In this document: piece by piece, positions 1 to 24,700 of the stretch
How positions within the stretch are numbered: position 1 is the stretch's first letter
Layout: each line of letters opens with the position of its first letter
From: Osedax fenrisi
Lineage: Eukaryota; Annelida; Polychaeta; Sabellida; Siboglinidae
Direction: 5' to 3'
Assembly (NCBI GenBank): GCA_964019155.1
Contig: OZ025240.1
Span: 95,611,186-95,675,185 of the forward strand
Length of the DNA: 64,000 nucleotides
Translations under genes and position numbers: made by a program
The notes under the pieces: model-generated
Told to the model about the DNA's origin: nothing
What the model saw: the letters and a program-made list of their open reading frames with translations, nothing else
Database searches by the model: none

Positions 1-834
1 ATAATATGATTACATTTAAATCTTTATTCTGTATATTACCATAATAATTATGGTATAAAATAAGGATATATTCTTAAGAAAATGATTAGAAACTTTTGTT
101 TGATGGTTGAGCGTCGCTCAATGAGCTATATTATCATATTATATTACGGAATGCGAATAAACATTTTGATTAATAAATCAATAGATGTAGTTTATTGTAT
201 TTTTAACCAATTATTGACCAATTAAAATAAATCACTAATAAAAATATATATTTAATTTAATAAAAAAACGTTACCGTTCAGTAAATAAGGATCAGAAGAA
301 CTCATCTTTTTAGTATCGTATATTTATTATAAAATATTATTATATTACCATCGTATTGAATATGAACTATTCATATATTTATAAAAAATAATGTTCACAT
401 AATGCCTAAGTACGTTCTATTTTAGTAATAATAATGTTATTGGACAACATCTATTGATAAGCGGCAACAATCACTCCGACTAGATATTTGTATTTATACT
501 TATATATATATATATATTTAAAATGTGGTTTAGAAATTCCTTAAATAATAAGATATAGACGTCTTAATAATATTATATTAAGTGATTCGTGAATATATAA
601 ATATGTATATTGACGATATTGATATCAGATCATCTGTGTGTCATCTTCGGGGTTCTACGATCGAGATTTATGCTTCACCCGAGCCGCTTTCGATGGAAGC
701 CATAATCAAATTTTATACGCTCGATGTTTATTACAAATTATAGTCACTTCGTTCATTGAAACGTAGTTATTTCATACGAAAAGTAACCATTTATTTCGGA
801 CGAAATGACTAAATTTTTCGGACGAAGTGACTCT
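1..834. other. AT-rich intergenic sequence, no gene seen
   Basis: No open frame with coding character was found. The only pattern is a motif at 760-830 in which CGGACGAA and GAAGTGAC-like words recur next to the start of the minisatellite. Confidence 0.5.
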
Positions 835-1667
835 ACACTATATTAAAACTCTACCCCTATATTAAAACTCTACCCCTATATTAAAACTCTACCCCTATAT
901 TAAAACTCTACCCCTATATTAAAACTCTACCCCTATATTAAAACTATACCCCTATATTAAAACTCTACCCCTATATTAAAACTCTACCCCTATATTAAAA
1001 CTCTACCCCTATATTAAAACTCTACCCCTATATTAAAACTCTACCCCTATATTAAAACTCTACCCCTATATTAAAACTATACCCCTATATTAAAACTCTA
1101 CCCCTATATTAAAACTCTACCCCTATATTAAAACTCTACCCCTATATTAAAACTCTACCCCTATATTAAAACTCTACCCCTATATTAAAACTCTACCCCT
1201 ATATTAAAACTATACCCCTATATTAAAACTCTACCCCTATATTAAAACTCTACCCCTATATTAACACTTACCCCTATATTAAAACTCTACCCCTATATTA
1301 AAACTCTACCCCTATATTAAAACTCTACCCCTATATTAAAACTCTACCCCTATATTAAAACTCTACCCCTATATTAAAACTATACCCCTATATTAAAACT
1401 CTACCCCTATATTAAAACTCTACCCCTATATTAAAACTCTACCCCTATATTAAAACTCTGCCCCTATATTAAAACTCTACCCCTATATTAAAACTCTACC
1501 CCTATATTAAAACTCTACCCCTATATTAAAACTCTACCCCTATATTAAAACTCTGCCCCTATATTAAAACTCTACCCCTATATTAAAACTCTACCCTTAT
1601 ATTAAAACTCTACCTCTATATTAAAACTCTACCCCTATATTAAAACTCTACCCCTATATTAAAACTC
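835..1667. repeat. 19-bp minisatellite, about 44 units
   Basis: The unit ACTCTACCCCTATATTAAA repeats head to tail with very few changes. A variant with ACTATACC instead of ACTCTACC recurs at 943, 1076 and 1209, exactly seven units (133 bp) apart, and again near 1379. This shows a higher-order period from recent block duplication. One unit near 1261 has a small deletion. No coding potential. Confidence 0.97.
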
Positions 1668-2596
1668 TTCACGACGTACAACACGTATACTAATAATTAG
1701 CGATAACTTAACGATATATTAAATTTCGAAACACCTGCGCATAATCACACCGAAGAATTGGCTTCGATAATTAATTATGGTATTATATACAATTAATAGC
1801 TCTATTATGTATTTATAAGTAGAATTATATGAGAAGGATTTTTGAGATGTTTTTATGAATTGTTGACGGAAATGTGTGATCATTTTACCATCCATAAGAA
1901 CACCATAGTAACAATTCATTCTATCTATTTACACTATCTGAATAGTGATGTAAATTGCGTAGTTCAAAGGGTAAACTCTGGTTATATAATCATGAATTAT
2001 TTACTATTATTAATAATAATAATTACAGAAATGCATTGATATAAAAATGTAATGGATAACGCATTAACAAATAATTATTTTAACGATATCTTTATATCAT
2101 AAATGAGCATGGCACCTACATTATTGTATTTTTATTTGATTAAATTCACTTGTAAATGTTAATACATCGCATTTCTAAGACCATGTTTACACCCCCAAAA
2201 ATAGGGCTGCTTTATATTATTTCTTTAAATTATTATAATTTGCTTAGAATTATTAATCCGATATTTAGTAAATGAACAAAATTGAATATAAGGAGTATTC
2301 TATAACTAGATATAAACATCATGATCAATTGTTTGATTAGAATACGACATTACATGGTCAGTAATGACAACTTCTCGTACTAGTATTAAATTGGTCGAGT
2401 GCGAAACATCTCATATGCGTCGATCTCTACCAACGTTCACACGCACACTCACACACTCCCATTCTGAACGGTCACACCCGAATACCTCTCCGTTGACCCG
2501 AGCTGATGATATCGTATACGTTTACACATATCGGCGCGTTACTGCGACGTATACTACCGTATAGTATACAGTTGTATACAGTGTATACTCACGGGG
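1668..2596. other. Intergenic, no gene seen
   Basis: AT-rich sequence with a somewhat more balanced stretch at 2350-2590. Only short frames without recognisable domains or splice context occur. Confidence 0.4.
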
Positions 2597-2733
2597 TACC
2601 GGTCATTTCTTACTGAGTCGATTCCCGACGAGTAAAAGTTAAATTAAAAATTATAACAAACCAAACGTAAAAAGACGAACGTGACTTTTTCTGTACGAAT
2701 TAACTCGGTGCAAAATGACCGGTATTCCAAATT
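2597..2733. repeat. Short imperfect inverted-repeat element
   Basis: The left end TACCGGTCATTT and right end AAATGACCGGTA are inverted repeats. Similarity continues inward with mismatches for about 30 bases per arm. It could be a small MITE; no clear target duplication was seen. Confidence 0.45.
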
Positions 2734-3550
2734 AGAACTTCTAATACACGCCGAGTAATACATTGTTATTCTACTGCGTAGCGCAGTGCACGCCGTATAG
2801 ATGATACGGTGCATAAGGTATATTGTTCTCAATCTAAACGTGTCGTTCGTACATATCGGGCGGCGACAATAGAAAATAGGTACGTCTTAAGAAGCCTAAG
2901 AAGCCGTTTAGCAATAAAAATATTACGTGTAATTTTATTTTTAATTATATAAATACATAACCATATAGCTATATTTTATCGATTATAAACAAACGTACTT
3001 ATAAATGATAACTATTATATGTATTATATGCATAGGAACCTACATCAGAATCCATTACGAATTGTTATCACAGCGCGTCGCTGGTTCATACCTCTCCTCT
3101 ATTAGCTTACCCCTCTAGTTGTATAGGCAGCATTCTTCACTTCATTCGAATACGTACGCACGTTATCGCATTATCACCCATATGAATTATTATTCGCATT
3201 ATATCGGTATACCTTCGTAAACATTGAATGAGATATCGAGCAGACAAGCCACTGGGATACAGTTCAATAAGCTATCGTCTCTATTTCAATATTTGCATAG
3301 AAGTCCTAGATATTCTTATCGTATCCGCCAATACAATACGCTATGTTACTATAGTTACCGAGCCATGCGTTACAATATGTTTACCGATCTTTATTATCGA
3401 CATTACTAGCAATAGTAAGTTCGCTAATAATATGTTATTTACGATTGTTCGATGTAGAAATTATAGTTAATGTACCATATTTCGAATTGTTAATTAATTA
3501 TTTATATTTTGTTGTTCTAAAATATTCCAATTTGTATAGACTAATGTATA

Positions 3551-3597
<47 letters not shown>

Positions 3598-3747
3598 TGT
3601 AAACTATCCACGCACCTATTAACATTGTAATCTACCCTCCCTTTTCCTTCATTTTTATTGTACACTATTTATTTTATTTTTGTTTCCTCCTCGTGACGCC
3701 CCCATAACCACCACATGATTTTGTAGTCAATAAACAATTTTAAAATA

Positions 3748-3786
<39 letters not shown>

Positions 3787-3819
3787 TTATATATATATTT
3801 ATATATATATATATTATAA

Positions 3820-3856
<37 letters not shown>

Positions 3857-3900
3857 ATTTATATATATATATATATTATATGTATATATATATATATTAT

Positions 3901-3951
<51 letters not shown>

Positions 3952-3952
3952 T

Positions 3953-3989
<37 letters not shown>

Positions 3990-4651
3990 ATATTATATGT
4001 ATATATATATACATGTATATCATAGAGAGAGTGATACGGATAAAGCAGTGTTAGTGCAACGCGGCGGGTTGCATCGTTCCGTTGCGTTATCAATCGAATA
4101 TATGCAGCTAGCCAATCGGTGACTGCGATGGCGTGTATACGTTTGAGTTCTGCGATCCATTATTAGCTTATACGAATGAATGAATATTTATTTTCCCGAA
4201 TATTGAATATAATATAAGGAAAGATATTCAGAAACTATAAGTTGATTATATTAAGAATATCCTTATGACAAAAATGTCAACTATATATATATATATATAT
4301 GGTATAATATATGCATGCAATTAAAAAGTAGAATTGCACAATAGCCATATCATCGGATGCAATGTTGTACTAGTAATACTATATATTGATAGCCATACCA
4401 GTTATATATGTATTCAATTGTATGTATTAATGATATAGTGACAATGGCGAAACCATAATTAGTTATATAACCATAATTAGTTATGTAACCATAATTAGTT
4501 ATGTAATACGGTCAAGTAATCGCATCAATATAATGCGCACAATCAATAAATCTACGCGCACATTGTACACGCTCATAACACTGACAATAGATGCTCTCTT
4601 TGGTAGACGGAGTTTGTTTTTGTATGTTATGTAGTTATTATTATGAATAAT
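2734..4651. other. Intergenic with long AT microsatellites
   Basis: Contains (AT)n near 3548-3592 and a 270-base run of TA/TTTATA repeats at 3750-4019. Bases 3600-3745 end in a pyrimidine-rich stretch followed by TCAATAAACAATTTT and an AT run, which resembles a retroelement 3' end, but no protein-coding remnant supports that. No gene seen. Confidence 0.45.
4100..4136 (+). promoter_or_regulatory. CCAAT box next to a YY1-like motif
   Basis: AGCCAATCGG at about 4110 fits an NF-Y CCAAT box, and GCGATGGCG at 4125-4133 resembles the YY1 core ATGGCG. The patch is less AT-rich than its surroundings and lies 2.7 kb upstream of the first FAM98 exon found here. A promoter role is inference only. Confidence 0.2.
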
Positions 4652-4748
4652 ATATTTTTATAATTAATTTTATTTAAATTTATATTTACATTCTATACAT
4701 GTATAGAATATAAATATAAATATAAATAAAATTAATTATAAAAATATA
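4652..4748. repeat. About 97-bp AT-rich palindrome
   Basis: Two arms meet at CTATACATGTATAG (centre 4700/4701). Reading outward, TTTATATTTA and TAATTAATTTTATTT are matched by their complements on the other side with small gaps, so the strand can fold into a long hairpin. Confidence 0.7.
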
Positions 4749-4917
4749 AATATGAATATATTTCTATGTATAGAAATAATAATACAATAATGTTAACACT
4801 AATCATAGAAATAAAATAGGAATATAAAATTCATCGGCGTCTTGTTGCATCTGAATACGTTGTGAAGAACAAACTCCGCGAAGTGCGGAAGTTTGATTTT
4901 AAATTTAATAATACCCC

Positions 4918-5035
4918 TAACTAGTAGCATACTGTCTGTATTACGATACCTTCTGTATTAGGATACTAACTCTATTACATACCTTCTGTATTAGGATACT
5001 AACTCTATTAGGGTTGTTAACTAGTAGAGTTGTTA
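4918..5035. repeat. Short direct repeat, about 40-bp unit
   Basis: ACCTTCTGTATTAGGATAC followed by TAACTCTATTA occurs twice in a row, with a further partial TAGTAGAGTTGTTAAC unit behind it. Confidence 0.6.
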
Positions 5036-6600
5036 ACTGAATATATAATATTTATATAAATAAATATATATATATATAATTTAGATTTATTTGTTATTTA
5101 TTTATACATATATAAAGTGGACCCTGAATATACCAGCCCCCTTTCGGTATAACACCCCCTCCCCCCCCCACGGTTTAAAGGCCATACCTATCTCATTAAT
5201 GTGGCTATAACTTCACCTTCTAGATACCTCACACTGGCACCTGAATAAAGGGCATATTGTATATGTGTATGTATTCATATGTGTGTGTGTGTGTGTGTAT
5301 GTATTCATACATGTGTGTAAGGTTTTATGAAGTTGTTAAATTAATATATTTCTTTCATAATTTTCTTCTGTTAATTAATAGTTATCCGACTCTCACCTTC
5401 AAACACAACCTTATTAATTAAATTCTTGTTCGCCCTACCTAACTATATTAATTAAGTTCACGACCTTGTATACATGTTAATTATCACTTTAATCACCTTT
5501 ATTGTATCTATTTTTTCACACTATATTTTGTAATTAAATTAGTGCTAAAATAGATCATCATCACTACCATCATCATTACCACCATCGTCATGTCAAAAGT
5601 TCTCAAACATGCATGTAGGTCAGAAGTTCCTAAACTTTTTAAACATTTTATTTTTGTATTATTAAACTTTATAAATGAAAAATATAAACTATAATATATA
5701 TATATATATAAATATTTTTAGAAATTGGTTCATGACCCAACAAAAAAACCCAAATACCCAAATGTAGGTCATAACCCATAGGTTGGGAACCACTGATGTA
5801 GGTCATCACTGTATCATTGAATATATATAGTTGTAATCATCTTATTTTTATACATATTATATTTGTATCATCTGTATAAGATACATCTCATCTGCAATAG
5901 AATCTTATGCATTATCAGTGTATATTTATAGATAAATAGCATTGATTATACCAAATTTGTACCTAATAGTACAGCAGTATGGTATTGATTATCTTATAAC
6001 AGGATTTCTGTCACTTACATATATATATATATATATATAGGCCATGGTTCAGTTTGTTTACAGACTGATATGATAGATATCTTATAGTCAATAATATCAT
6101 TATTAGTAATACATATTATAATAATAAATAGTAATAGTAATATTAATAATAATATATTATAATACTAATGGTAATTGTAATAGTAATCGTATTATAAACA
6201 TTGTAATAGTAATATTAATATATTGAAACGAAAATAAAATGAAATAGAAAATATAACTAATAGAAAGAGTAATTATAAAGATAATAATATAATTAATAAA
6301 TTAATCACTCGTAAAATTAATCGATCAATAATAATAAAAAATATTATTGAGAAGGGAAATTTGTTATTTTCCCTCATAGTTATTTATAGCAAATATCTAT
6401 GATCTAATATAGTTATAATATAAGTTAGTATAGTCTAATAAATTGTTATTGTTCTCTATATATATTATTATCAAATATACAAATATATATATATATATAT
6501 ATATCTGAATAATATGAACCTAATATTAGGTATATATTATTTACTATTTAGTATATAGTGTGTGTTTTCACTAATATGATATATTTAATATACATCATCA
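5036..6600. other. Intergenic or 5' intron sequence, no gene seen
   Basis: AT-rich, with a short C-run at 5157-5169, GT repeats near 5281 and (AT)n tracts. If the missing first FAM98 exon lies upstream, this is part of its first intron. No N-terminal FAM98-like coding piece was recognised here. Confidence 0.4.
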
Positions 6601-6612
6601 CCTGCACTATTA

Positions 6613-6800
6613 AACACCACCTCCACCACCACCACCACCACCACCACCACCATCACCACCACCACCACCACCACCACCACTACCACCATCACCATCTTCA
6701 CAACTACCACCACCACTGCCACCACTACCACCATCACCACCACCACAATCACCACCACCACAACTACAAACACTACCACAACATCTACTACCACTACTAC
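6613..6800 (+). repeat. (CCA/CAC)n microsatellite next to FAM98 exon 2
   Basis: Imperfect CCA repeats end 8 bases before the exon-2 acceptor. The tract and flanks, from about 6557 to the acceptor AG at 6808, contain no AG on the + strand. It would translate as poly-His, but the adjacent exon joins the FAM98 frame through the AG at 6807-6808, so this is read as intron. Confidence 0.85.
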
Positions 6801-6808
6801 CCGAACAG

Positions 6809-17793
<10,985 letters not shown>

Positions 17794-17819
17794 TGTCTTA
17801 TAAATTAATCTTTATTTTA

Positions 17820-17825
17820 AATAAA
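17820..17825 (+). terminator. Polyadenylation signal of FAM98
   Basis: AATAAA lies 27 bases after the stop codon, followed by a T-rich stretch. It is the first canonical signal downstream of the coding sequence. Confidence 0.6.
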
Positions 17826-18560
17826 TGATGATATTTTCTAGATAATTTTATTTTATTTATTAATATTTATTTAATTATACATCACAACTGAAAATATATT
17901 AATTATTTTGTGATATTTTAATATGAGATAATAATTGATATGATAATTTTATGATAATTTAATTCCATCACAGACCCTACTAATTTAATTATAAATATAT
18001 TTGTATATATATAACATATCCAGATTCGTAGATACAATAATTTAATATGAACCATTAACCAATAAAAAAACCTCTTATTTCCTATATGAATAGGTTTATA
18101 TTGTTTATAGCGTATAGTTAATGAATTTTATTTAAAATACACATGCACTCAAGATATTATACAAATGAATCTCAACCAGTGAATATTTAAATTTTCTAAT
18201 GTATAACCTGATAAATATAATAGATTATTAACTAATAATTATGTATTTCATTATTGCTTTATTTGTATTAAATAGATAGGTTGAGATATATATATAGAAA
18301 TGATGATTTTGTAATTTTATCAAAAGTTTAATTTATATAAGATAAATTTGAATATATCGTCTATCACCGGTGATGATTCATCACAGATAATATGTAAATA
18401 GATATGTTATTCACAAGTTATCCATTCTGTACATAGGTCTAACCTCTGGCATAATCTACAGCACATCCACTATGGCATACTGATGATGTAGAAATAACAT
18501 TGATAAGATATGTCTACAATGTCAGAGGGTGTGTCCTTAAAGATGTCCGTTGTAACTACT

Positions 18561-18828
18561 AAAGATTTTCCAAAGGAAAGATATTGCACTTGTGTATATT
18601 TGTGTAACCTAATAATTCGATATAGCCATCTAGCGGTAGTAGTCAGATAATAATAATTTTCTATATGTATAGTAATTTTTTAATTTCTTAATTAAAATAT
18701 CACATGTTATAATATTTCATATACTATTTCGCCATCTAGTGTTAATGGTCAGATTCATTTTAAATGTACATTTTTAAAGGTACTAGAGATAGATAGGGAG
18801 TGCAATATCTTTCCTTTGGAAAATCTTT
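18561..18828. mobile_element. 268-bp MITE (AAAGATTTTCC family), copy 2
   Basis: Same length and almost the same sequence as 14970-15237, including both GCCATCTAG motifs. The flanking GTAACTACT is a perfect 9-bp target duplication, so the insertion is recent and was correctly delimited. Confidence 0.95.
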
Positions 18829-19423
18829 GTAACTACTATGTTTAATCTCTACGCGTAATATGTAGACGGTAGTTGATATGGAGGCTTCCACAAATGTATG
18901 TCAATGATATATCTTATTAATTGACAATATAAAAATTGCGAATATATGACAATTATAGCTAATATTATTACATATGTAGTTAATTTTAATTAATTAAATG
19001 TGTATTATGGTAAGAATGTTTTATTTCTTTATTATATTTATTTGATAAACTATATTTTATCAGTGGACTAAGTATATTATTTACGTAGGCAGAAGTTATT
19101 TCGGTGCCCAGCATATGTATAACGTCCCTTCACATATTAGTTTGAAGGCCCCCTTTTAATTATGGACCTATTGAAAATATAATTTCATACTAATATCAAG
19201 GCGGGCTTTGCTAATATGAGAGTTTGAAATGAATATTGAAACATCATTTATATTAACATTAGATTTAATTTACTATATAATTTGAAAAATGAATGAACAT
19301 TATTTTAATAAAAATAGAAAATATATGGATTTATAAAATAGAATATTATGTACATTTTACTTAGTACATACATTTATGAATAGTTTAATCAATTTAATTA
19401 GGTAATCTAAATATAAAAGTAAT

Positions 19424-19593
19424 CCCAGCAAACATTAATAGCCTCATAATAGCATAAATAAAAGCCTCAAATATATACATTGTGCTATTATTATGTTTCC
19501 GATAAAAGTCTATTATGCTGCTACTAATTTGTAATGCTATTTTGCTGCTATTAATTCATAATACAATTATGTATGCTATTACTTTTAGTGGGG
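19424..19593. mobile_element. Degraded CCCAGCAAAC element
   Basis: Starts CCCAGCAAACATTAATAGCC and contains CATTGTGCTATTATTATG and TTATGCTGCTACTAATTTG, as in the intact copies at 21850 and 62924. The right terminus is eroded. Confidence 0.65.
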
Positions 19594-20723
19594 ATATTAG
19601 TAAAAATAATATAAATATTAATTGTTTACCATTAACAAAATTGTTAGCATATTGAACACTATATTTATGCATTATTTAACATATAAAAATAATATGGATA
19701 AGCATTATCATGCTCGAGTACCACATAACCTATATCAAGACTTTAACCTCGATGTTATAGGAGATCTTGCCTATATAGGTCTACTATAGTGTAAATAGTA
19801 TAGACCATCAATTATGAATTAAAGTACTTTTCATAATATAATTACACAAAAGTTAATACTTTTTTTTATAAATATTTAATTTATTTAAAATTGATTTAAA
19901 TCGTAAAGTAATATTTGTATTAATAAGAGTTTTACGGTATTGTAAAGAGATTTATAGGTTTTACAGTTGGAAATAGTGGTTGTGAGTAGTTGAAAAGAGC
20001 TGTTATCATTATAGGGATATACACTATATATACACTATATATACCTATATATATATAATAATAATATGATTGGTTCATCGTAATAAACAGGAGTTAACAG
20101 TTTCTTATGAACTTTTCGAGATATCTACCGGTCAGTAAAATATAAAGTGTAAGTAGTTTAGTAGAATGGGACAATATAAATGTGAAGCTACTTTAATATA
20201 TGAAATCGTAAAGTTAACTTAATTATATCTAAATTAAATATGTGAGTCATTCTAGTGCATTGATAACATACACAAATTGCATATCACACACACACACTCA
20301 CACACATACACATATATATACACCAAAAGATCACTTTCATATATATATATACCAAAAAAGATCACTTTCATATCAAAATCTAACGTTTTAGAAAATAAGT
20401 AAACAATCATGTTTGATAAATAATTTATTTGGTAACGTGATTAGTCTTGTTGTTTCAATAATTATGTTTCATATTCAATATATAAATTCAATATATATAT
20501 ATATATAATTATTTACACAGAATATATGGATCACATATTAATATATCAATATCCTATGCAAATATTAACAATAACAATCACAGTAAATAAACAACTCGAT
20601 GGCAGCAATGGCTCTTTCATAACATAGACATTATACTGGTATAAGGTATACGGTTATATTGTTATTTTACAGTATTCCCTATTGCACCATTATATTCATA
20701 TTTACATTATAGATAATTATAAT

Positions 20724-20728
<5 letters not shown>

Positions 20729-20774
<46 letters not shown>

Positions 20775-20830
20775 TATATAAAATATTATAATATATATAA
20801 TATATTATATATATATATATAATTATGTAT
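20729..20830. repeat. AT microsatellite
   Basis: Long alternating TA tract with short interruptions downstream of the SLC16-type gene. Confidence 0.9.
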
Positions 20831-21222
20831 TTATAACATATAAATTGCATTAAAGAATATTTAATTGACATACCTTTAAAATAATTGCGAAGGGACACTG
20901 ACTTTATAAAACAAATAGGTAGTAACAAACGGTACTTTCTATATTTACTTTCGATATCTTATTGATAAACATGTATGTTTATCTTATAAGACGTAATATA
21001 TGTATAATAAATGTCTGCTAACTCAGACTTTTTACGAGTTGTAGTTTAGTGTTGTACCTATGTAAATACAGGTAATAATAATTCGATATCACAGAAATCT
21101 GATATCTCGGACGTATTATATCGGTCCCATTTGAGTCTGAGTTAGCAGGAGTTAACTATGTATATATATTCGATATTTTAACATATAGGTTACACCTTCG
21201 CGCATACGCATTAAGTTCCACA

Positions 21223-21568
21223 TCACTTATCACCGGTCTTCTGACATTCCATCCTCCTCCTCCCCAATCTCCTGCTACGCGAGAACAACACCGTACTGGT
21301 CAGGTTCACCGCCAACACCGCCGCGACCAGCGCCGAACACATGTAAAAGCTGGCAGTCCAGGTACCGGTCCAATCCTTGACCGCACCGGCCATAGTGGGT
21401 ACGGTCAGCTGAGACACGCCCACGTAGCAAGCGGTCAACGCCCACGTGTCCGGCAGACGTCCGATGCCGAATTCGTCCGCCAGGATCGTGGGTATCAGAG
21501 CGATGAAAGCGCCGCCTACCGTAGCGTACAAGCAACACGCCGTCAGCAATGTCAGCTGGTCGTCGCAT
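21223..21568 (-). CDS. SLC16A: MCT exon 8 (TM9-TM12 and C-terminus)
   Basis: Acceptor GTACACAG; the first base completes an Arg codon from exon 7. It encodes CDDQLTLLTACCLYATVGGA, then FIALIPTILADEFGIGRL, PDTWALTACYVGVSQL, and a final helix followed by SRSRRLGRRRMECQKTGDK and a TGA. The basic cytosolic tail is short. Confidence 0.95.
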
Positions 21569-21725
21569 CTGTGTACAGGATCGATGTAAAGAAAGTTTCT
21601 TTAAAACGAATTCTTTTATACGGATTGATAAGATCGATAATGTAGAGAGGTTAAGCCCTTTGATTAATTATAATTACAATCAGTTATAATCACAAATATA
21701 TAATTAGGTAATTTTAATTATAATT

Positions 21726-21771
<46 letters not shown>

Positions 21772-24700
21772 ATAGATATATCTATATAGGACTATATTCC
21801 CCATATGATGTTATAACAAAGATGTCACCCTACGAGATATGATTGGTTACCCAGCAAACAGTAAGAGCAGCATAATAGCAGCGTAACAGCATATGCTAGA
21901 GCCTCAAATGTTTACATTGTGCTATTATGCTGCTATTAAATGTATATTATGCTGCTATTATGCTGCTCTTACTGTTTGCTGGGTAGGATCGGTTGAGGAG
22001 ATTGCGACCTCGAGATCAGAAGAGCTGACACGGCGGAAAGGCCGAGAGCCACGTGATACACGGTGGTGTTGCGGACGATACGACGGTCAGCGAGAACTGC
22101 CACCAGGAGGCGAGACACCAGGTCTGCACACCCCATAGCGGACAGTAACCATGTTGATACGTCCAGTCCTGTAGGGGTGGAGGGTGGTTGTCGAGTAGGG
22201 GTGGAGGGTGGTGGTCGAGTAGGGGTGCAGATGTATAGTGAAAGAGGGGGTCGGCCCACTCCATAGCGGATAGTAGCCATGTAGATATGTCCAGTTCCAA
22301 GGCGGAGAGTGGTGGTCAAGTAGGGGTGGAGAGGTAAGTGAGAGAGGGGGTCGACACGATAATCTATATATATAAATATACAAGAGGTTGGCGCTTAACA
22401 TAGCGGACTGTAGTCGTGTAGAAACGCCGAGTCCTGTAGGAGGTAGTGGTCAAGTAGGGAGAGAGGTGTATAGTGAGATAGGGGGGGGGGTCGAGAGGGA
22501 TATGTGTAGTGAGATACGAGGTCCGCACAACACTAATAATCATACAGTTATGTCCAGTACAGTACTGGCAGTACTACATGAGGAAGTGGTCAAGGTGGCA
22601 AGGAGACGATTATCAAATAGTATCCGAAGCATAGATAAGCACTCCCTATCTACGCACTTTCTTAATAAATACCTACTCATAGCATCTGCTGTCAGGAGTA
22701 TAGACATAACTGAAATATATATATATATATATATGTGTGTATAGAGAGTATTGGGATAGGGGTTAGGTCGGCACCACCCTTAGCGACAGTAGACATGTGA
22801 ATACGGCATGCAGCGTGTGGTTGCCAGGGTGGGGAAGGTAGGGGTAGTTAGATGTGTTTCTTGTAGAATGGGAAATTGGAAAATTGACAGACTACAACTG
22901 TATCTACCGAATGTATCAACTGACTTTCCACCTTTCTAACTGACCAACTGCCTAACTGTCAAACTGAACAACTGTCTAACTGACCAACTGTCTAACTGTC
23001 TGACTGAACACCTGTCTAACTGACCAACTGTCTTACTGTCTAACTGACCAACTGTCTAACTGACCCACTGTCTAACTGAACAACTGTCTATCTGTCTAAC
23101 TGAACAACTGTCTAACTGACCAACTGTCTAACTGTCTAACTGACCAACTGTCTAACTGACCAACTGTCTAACTGAACAACTGTCTAACTGTCTAACTGAA
23201 CAACTGTCTATCTGTCTAACTGACCAACTGTCTAAATGTCTAACTGTACAACTGTCTAACTGTCTAACTGAACAACTGTATAATTGACCAACTGTCTAAC
23301 TGTCTAACTGACCAACTGTCTAACTGAACAACTGTCTAACTGTCTAGCTGAACAACTGTCTAACTGACCCACTGTCTAACTGAACAACTGTCTAACTGTA
23401 TAACTGTCTAACTGAACAACTGTCTAACTGACCAACTGTCTAAATGTCTAACTGAATAACTGGCTAACTGTCTAACTGAACAACTATCTAACTGACCAAC
23501 TGTCTAACTGACCAACTGTCTAAATATCTAACTGAACAACTGGCTAACTGTCTAACTGAACAACTATCTAACTGACCAACTGTCTAACTGACCCACTGTC
23601 TAACTGACCAACTGCCTAACTGTCAAACTGAACAACTGTCTAACTGACCAACTGTCTAACTGTCTAACTGACTAACTGTCTAACTGACCCACTGTCTAAC
23701 TGAACAACTGTCTAACTGTCTAACTGAACAACTGTCTATCTGTCTAACTGACCAACTGTCTAAATGTCTAACTGAACAACTGTCTAACTGTCTAACTGAA
23801 CAACTGTCTAACTGTCTAACTGACCAACTGTCTAACTGTCTAACTGACCAACTGTCTAACTGACCAACTGTCTAACTGTCTAACTGACCAACTGTCTAAC
23901 TGACCCACTGTCTAACTGACCAACTGCCTAACTGTCAAACTGACCAACTGTCTAACTGAACAACTGTCTAACTGTCTAACTGAATAACTGTCTAACTGAC
24001 CAACTGTCTAACTGTCTAACTGACCAACTGTCTAACTGACCCACTGTCTAACTGACCAACTGCCTAACTGTCAAACTGAACAACTGTCTAACTGACCAAC
24101 TGTCTAACTATCTAACTGACCAACTGTCTAACTGACCCACTGTCTAACTGAACAACTGTCTAACTGTCTAACTGACCAACTGTCTAACTGACCAACTGTC
24201 TAACTGTCTAACTGACCAACTGTCTAACTGACCCACTGTCTAACTGAACAACTGTCTAACTGAACAACTGTATAATTGACCAACTGTCTAACTGTCTAAC
24301 TGACCAACTGTCTAACTGAACAACTGTCTAACTGTCTAGCTGAACAACTGTCTAACTGTCAAACTGACCAACTGTCTAACTGAACAACTGTCTAACTGTC
24401 TAACTGAACAACTGTCTAACTGACCAACTGTCTAAATGTCTAACTGAATAACTGGCTAACTGTCTAACTGAACAACTATCTAACTGACCAACTGTCTAAC
24501 TGACCAACTGTCTAAATATCTAACTGAACAACTGGCTAACTGTCTAACTGAACAACTATCTAACTGACCAACTGTCTAACTGACCCACTGTCTAACTGAC
24601 CAACTGCCTAACTGTCAAACTGAACAACTGTCTAACTGACCAACTGTCTAACTGTCTAACTGACTAACTGTCTAAATGACCCACTGTCTAACTGAACAAC

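Larger units (their letters stand above)
17826..21222. other. Intergenic region between convergent genes
   Basis: Lies between the 3' ends of FAM98 (+) and the SLC16-type gene (-). It holds a 268-bp MITE, a degraded CCCAGC element, CA repeats at 20287-20320 and an AT run at 20729-20830. No gene seen. Confidence 0.6.

Noticed and set aside
3224..3470. Two overlapping + frames, one hydrophobic
   Set aside because: No splice context, family resemblance or codon signal. Treated as chance frames in a less AT-rich patch.
22016..22401. Several overlapping frames around the exon-7 array
   Set aside because: Products of tandem repeats. Only 22009-22168 (-) aligns with the transporter family.
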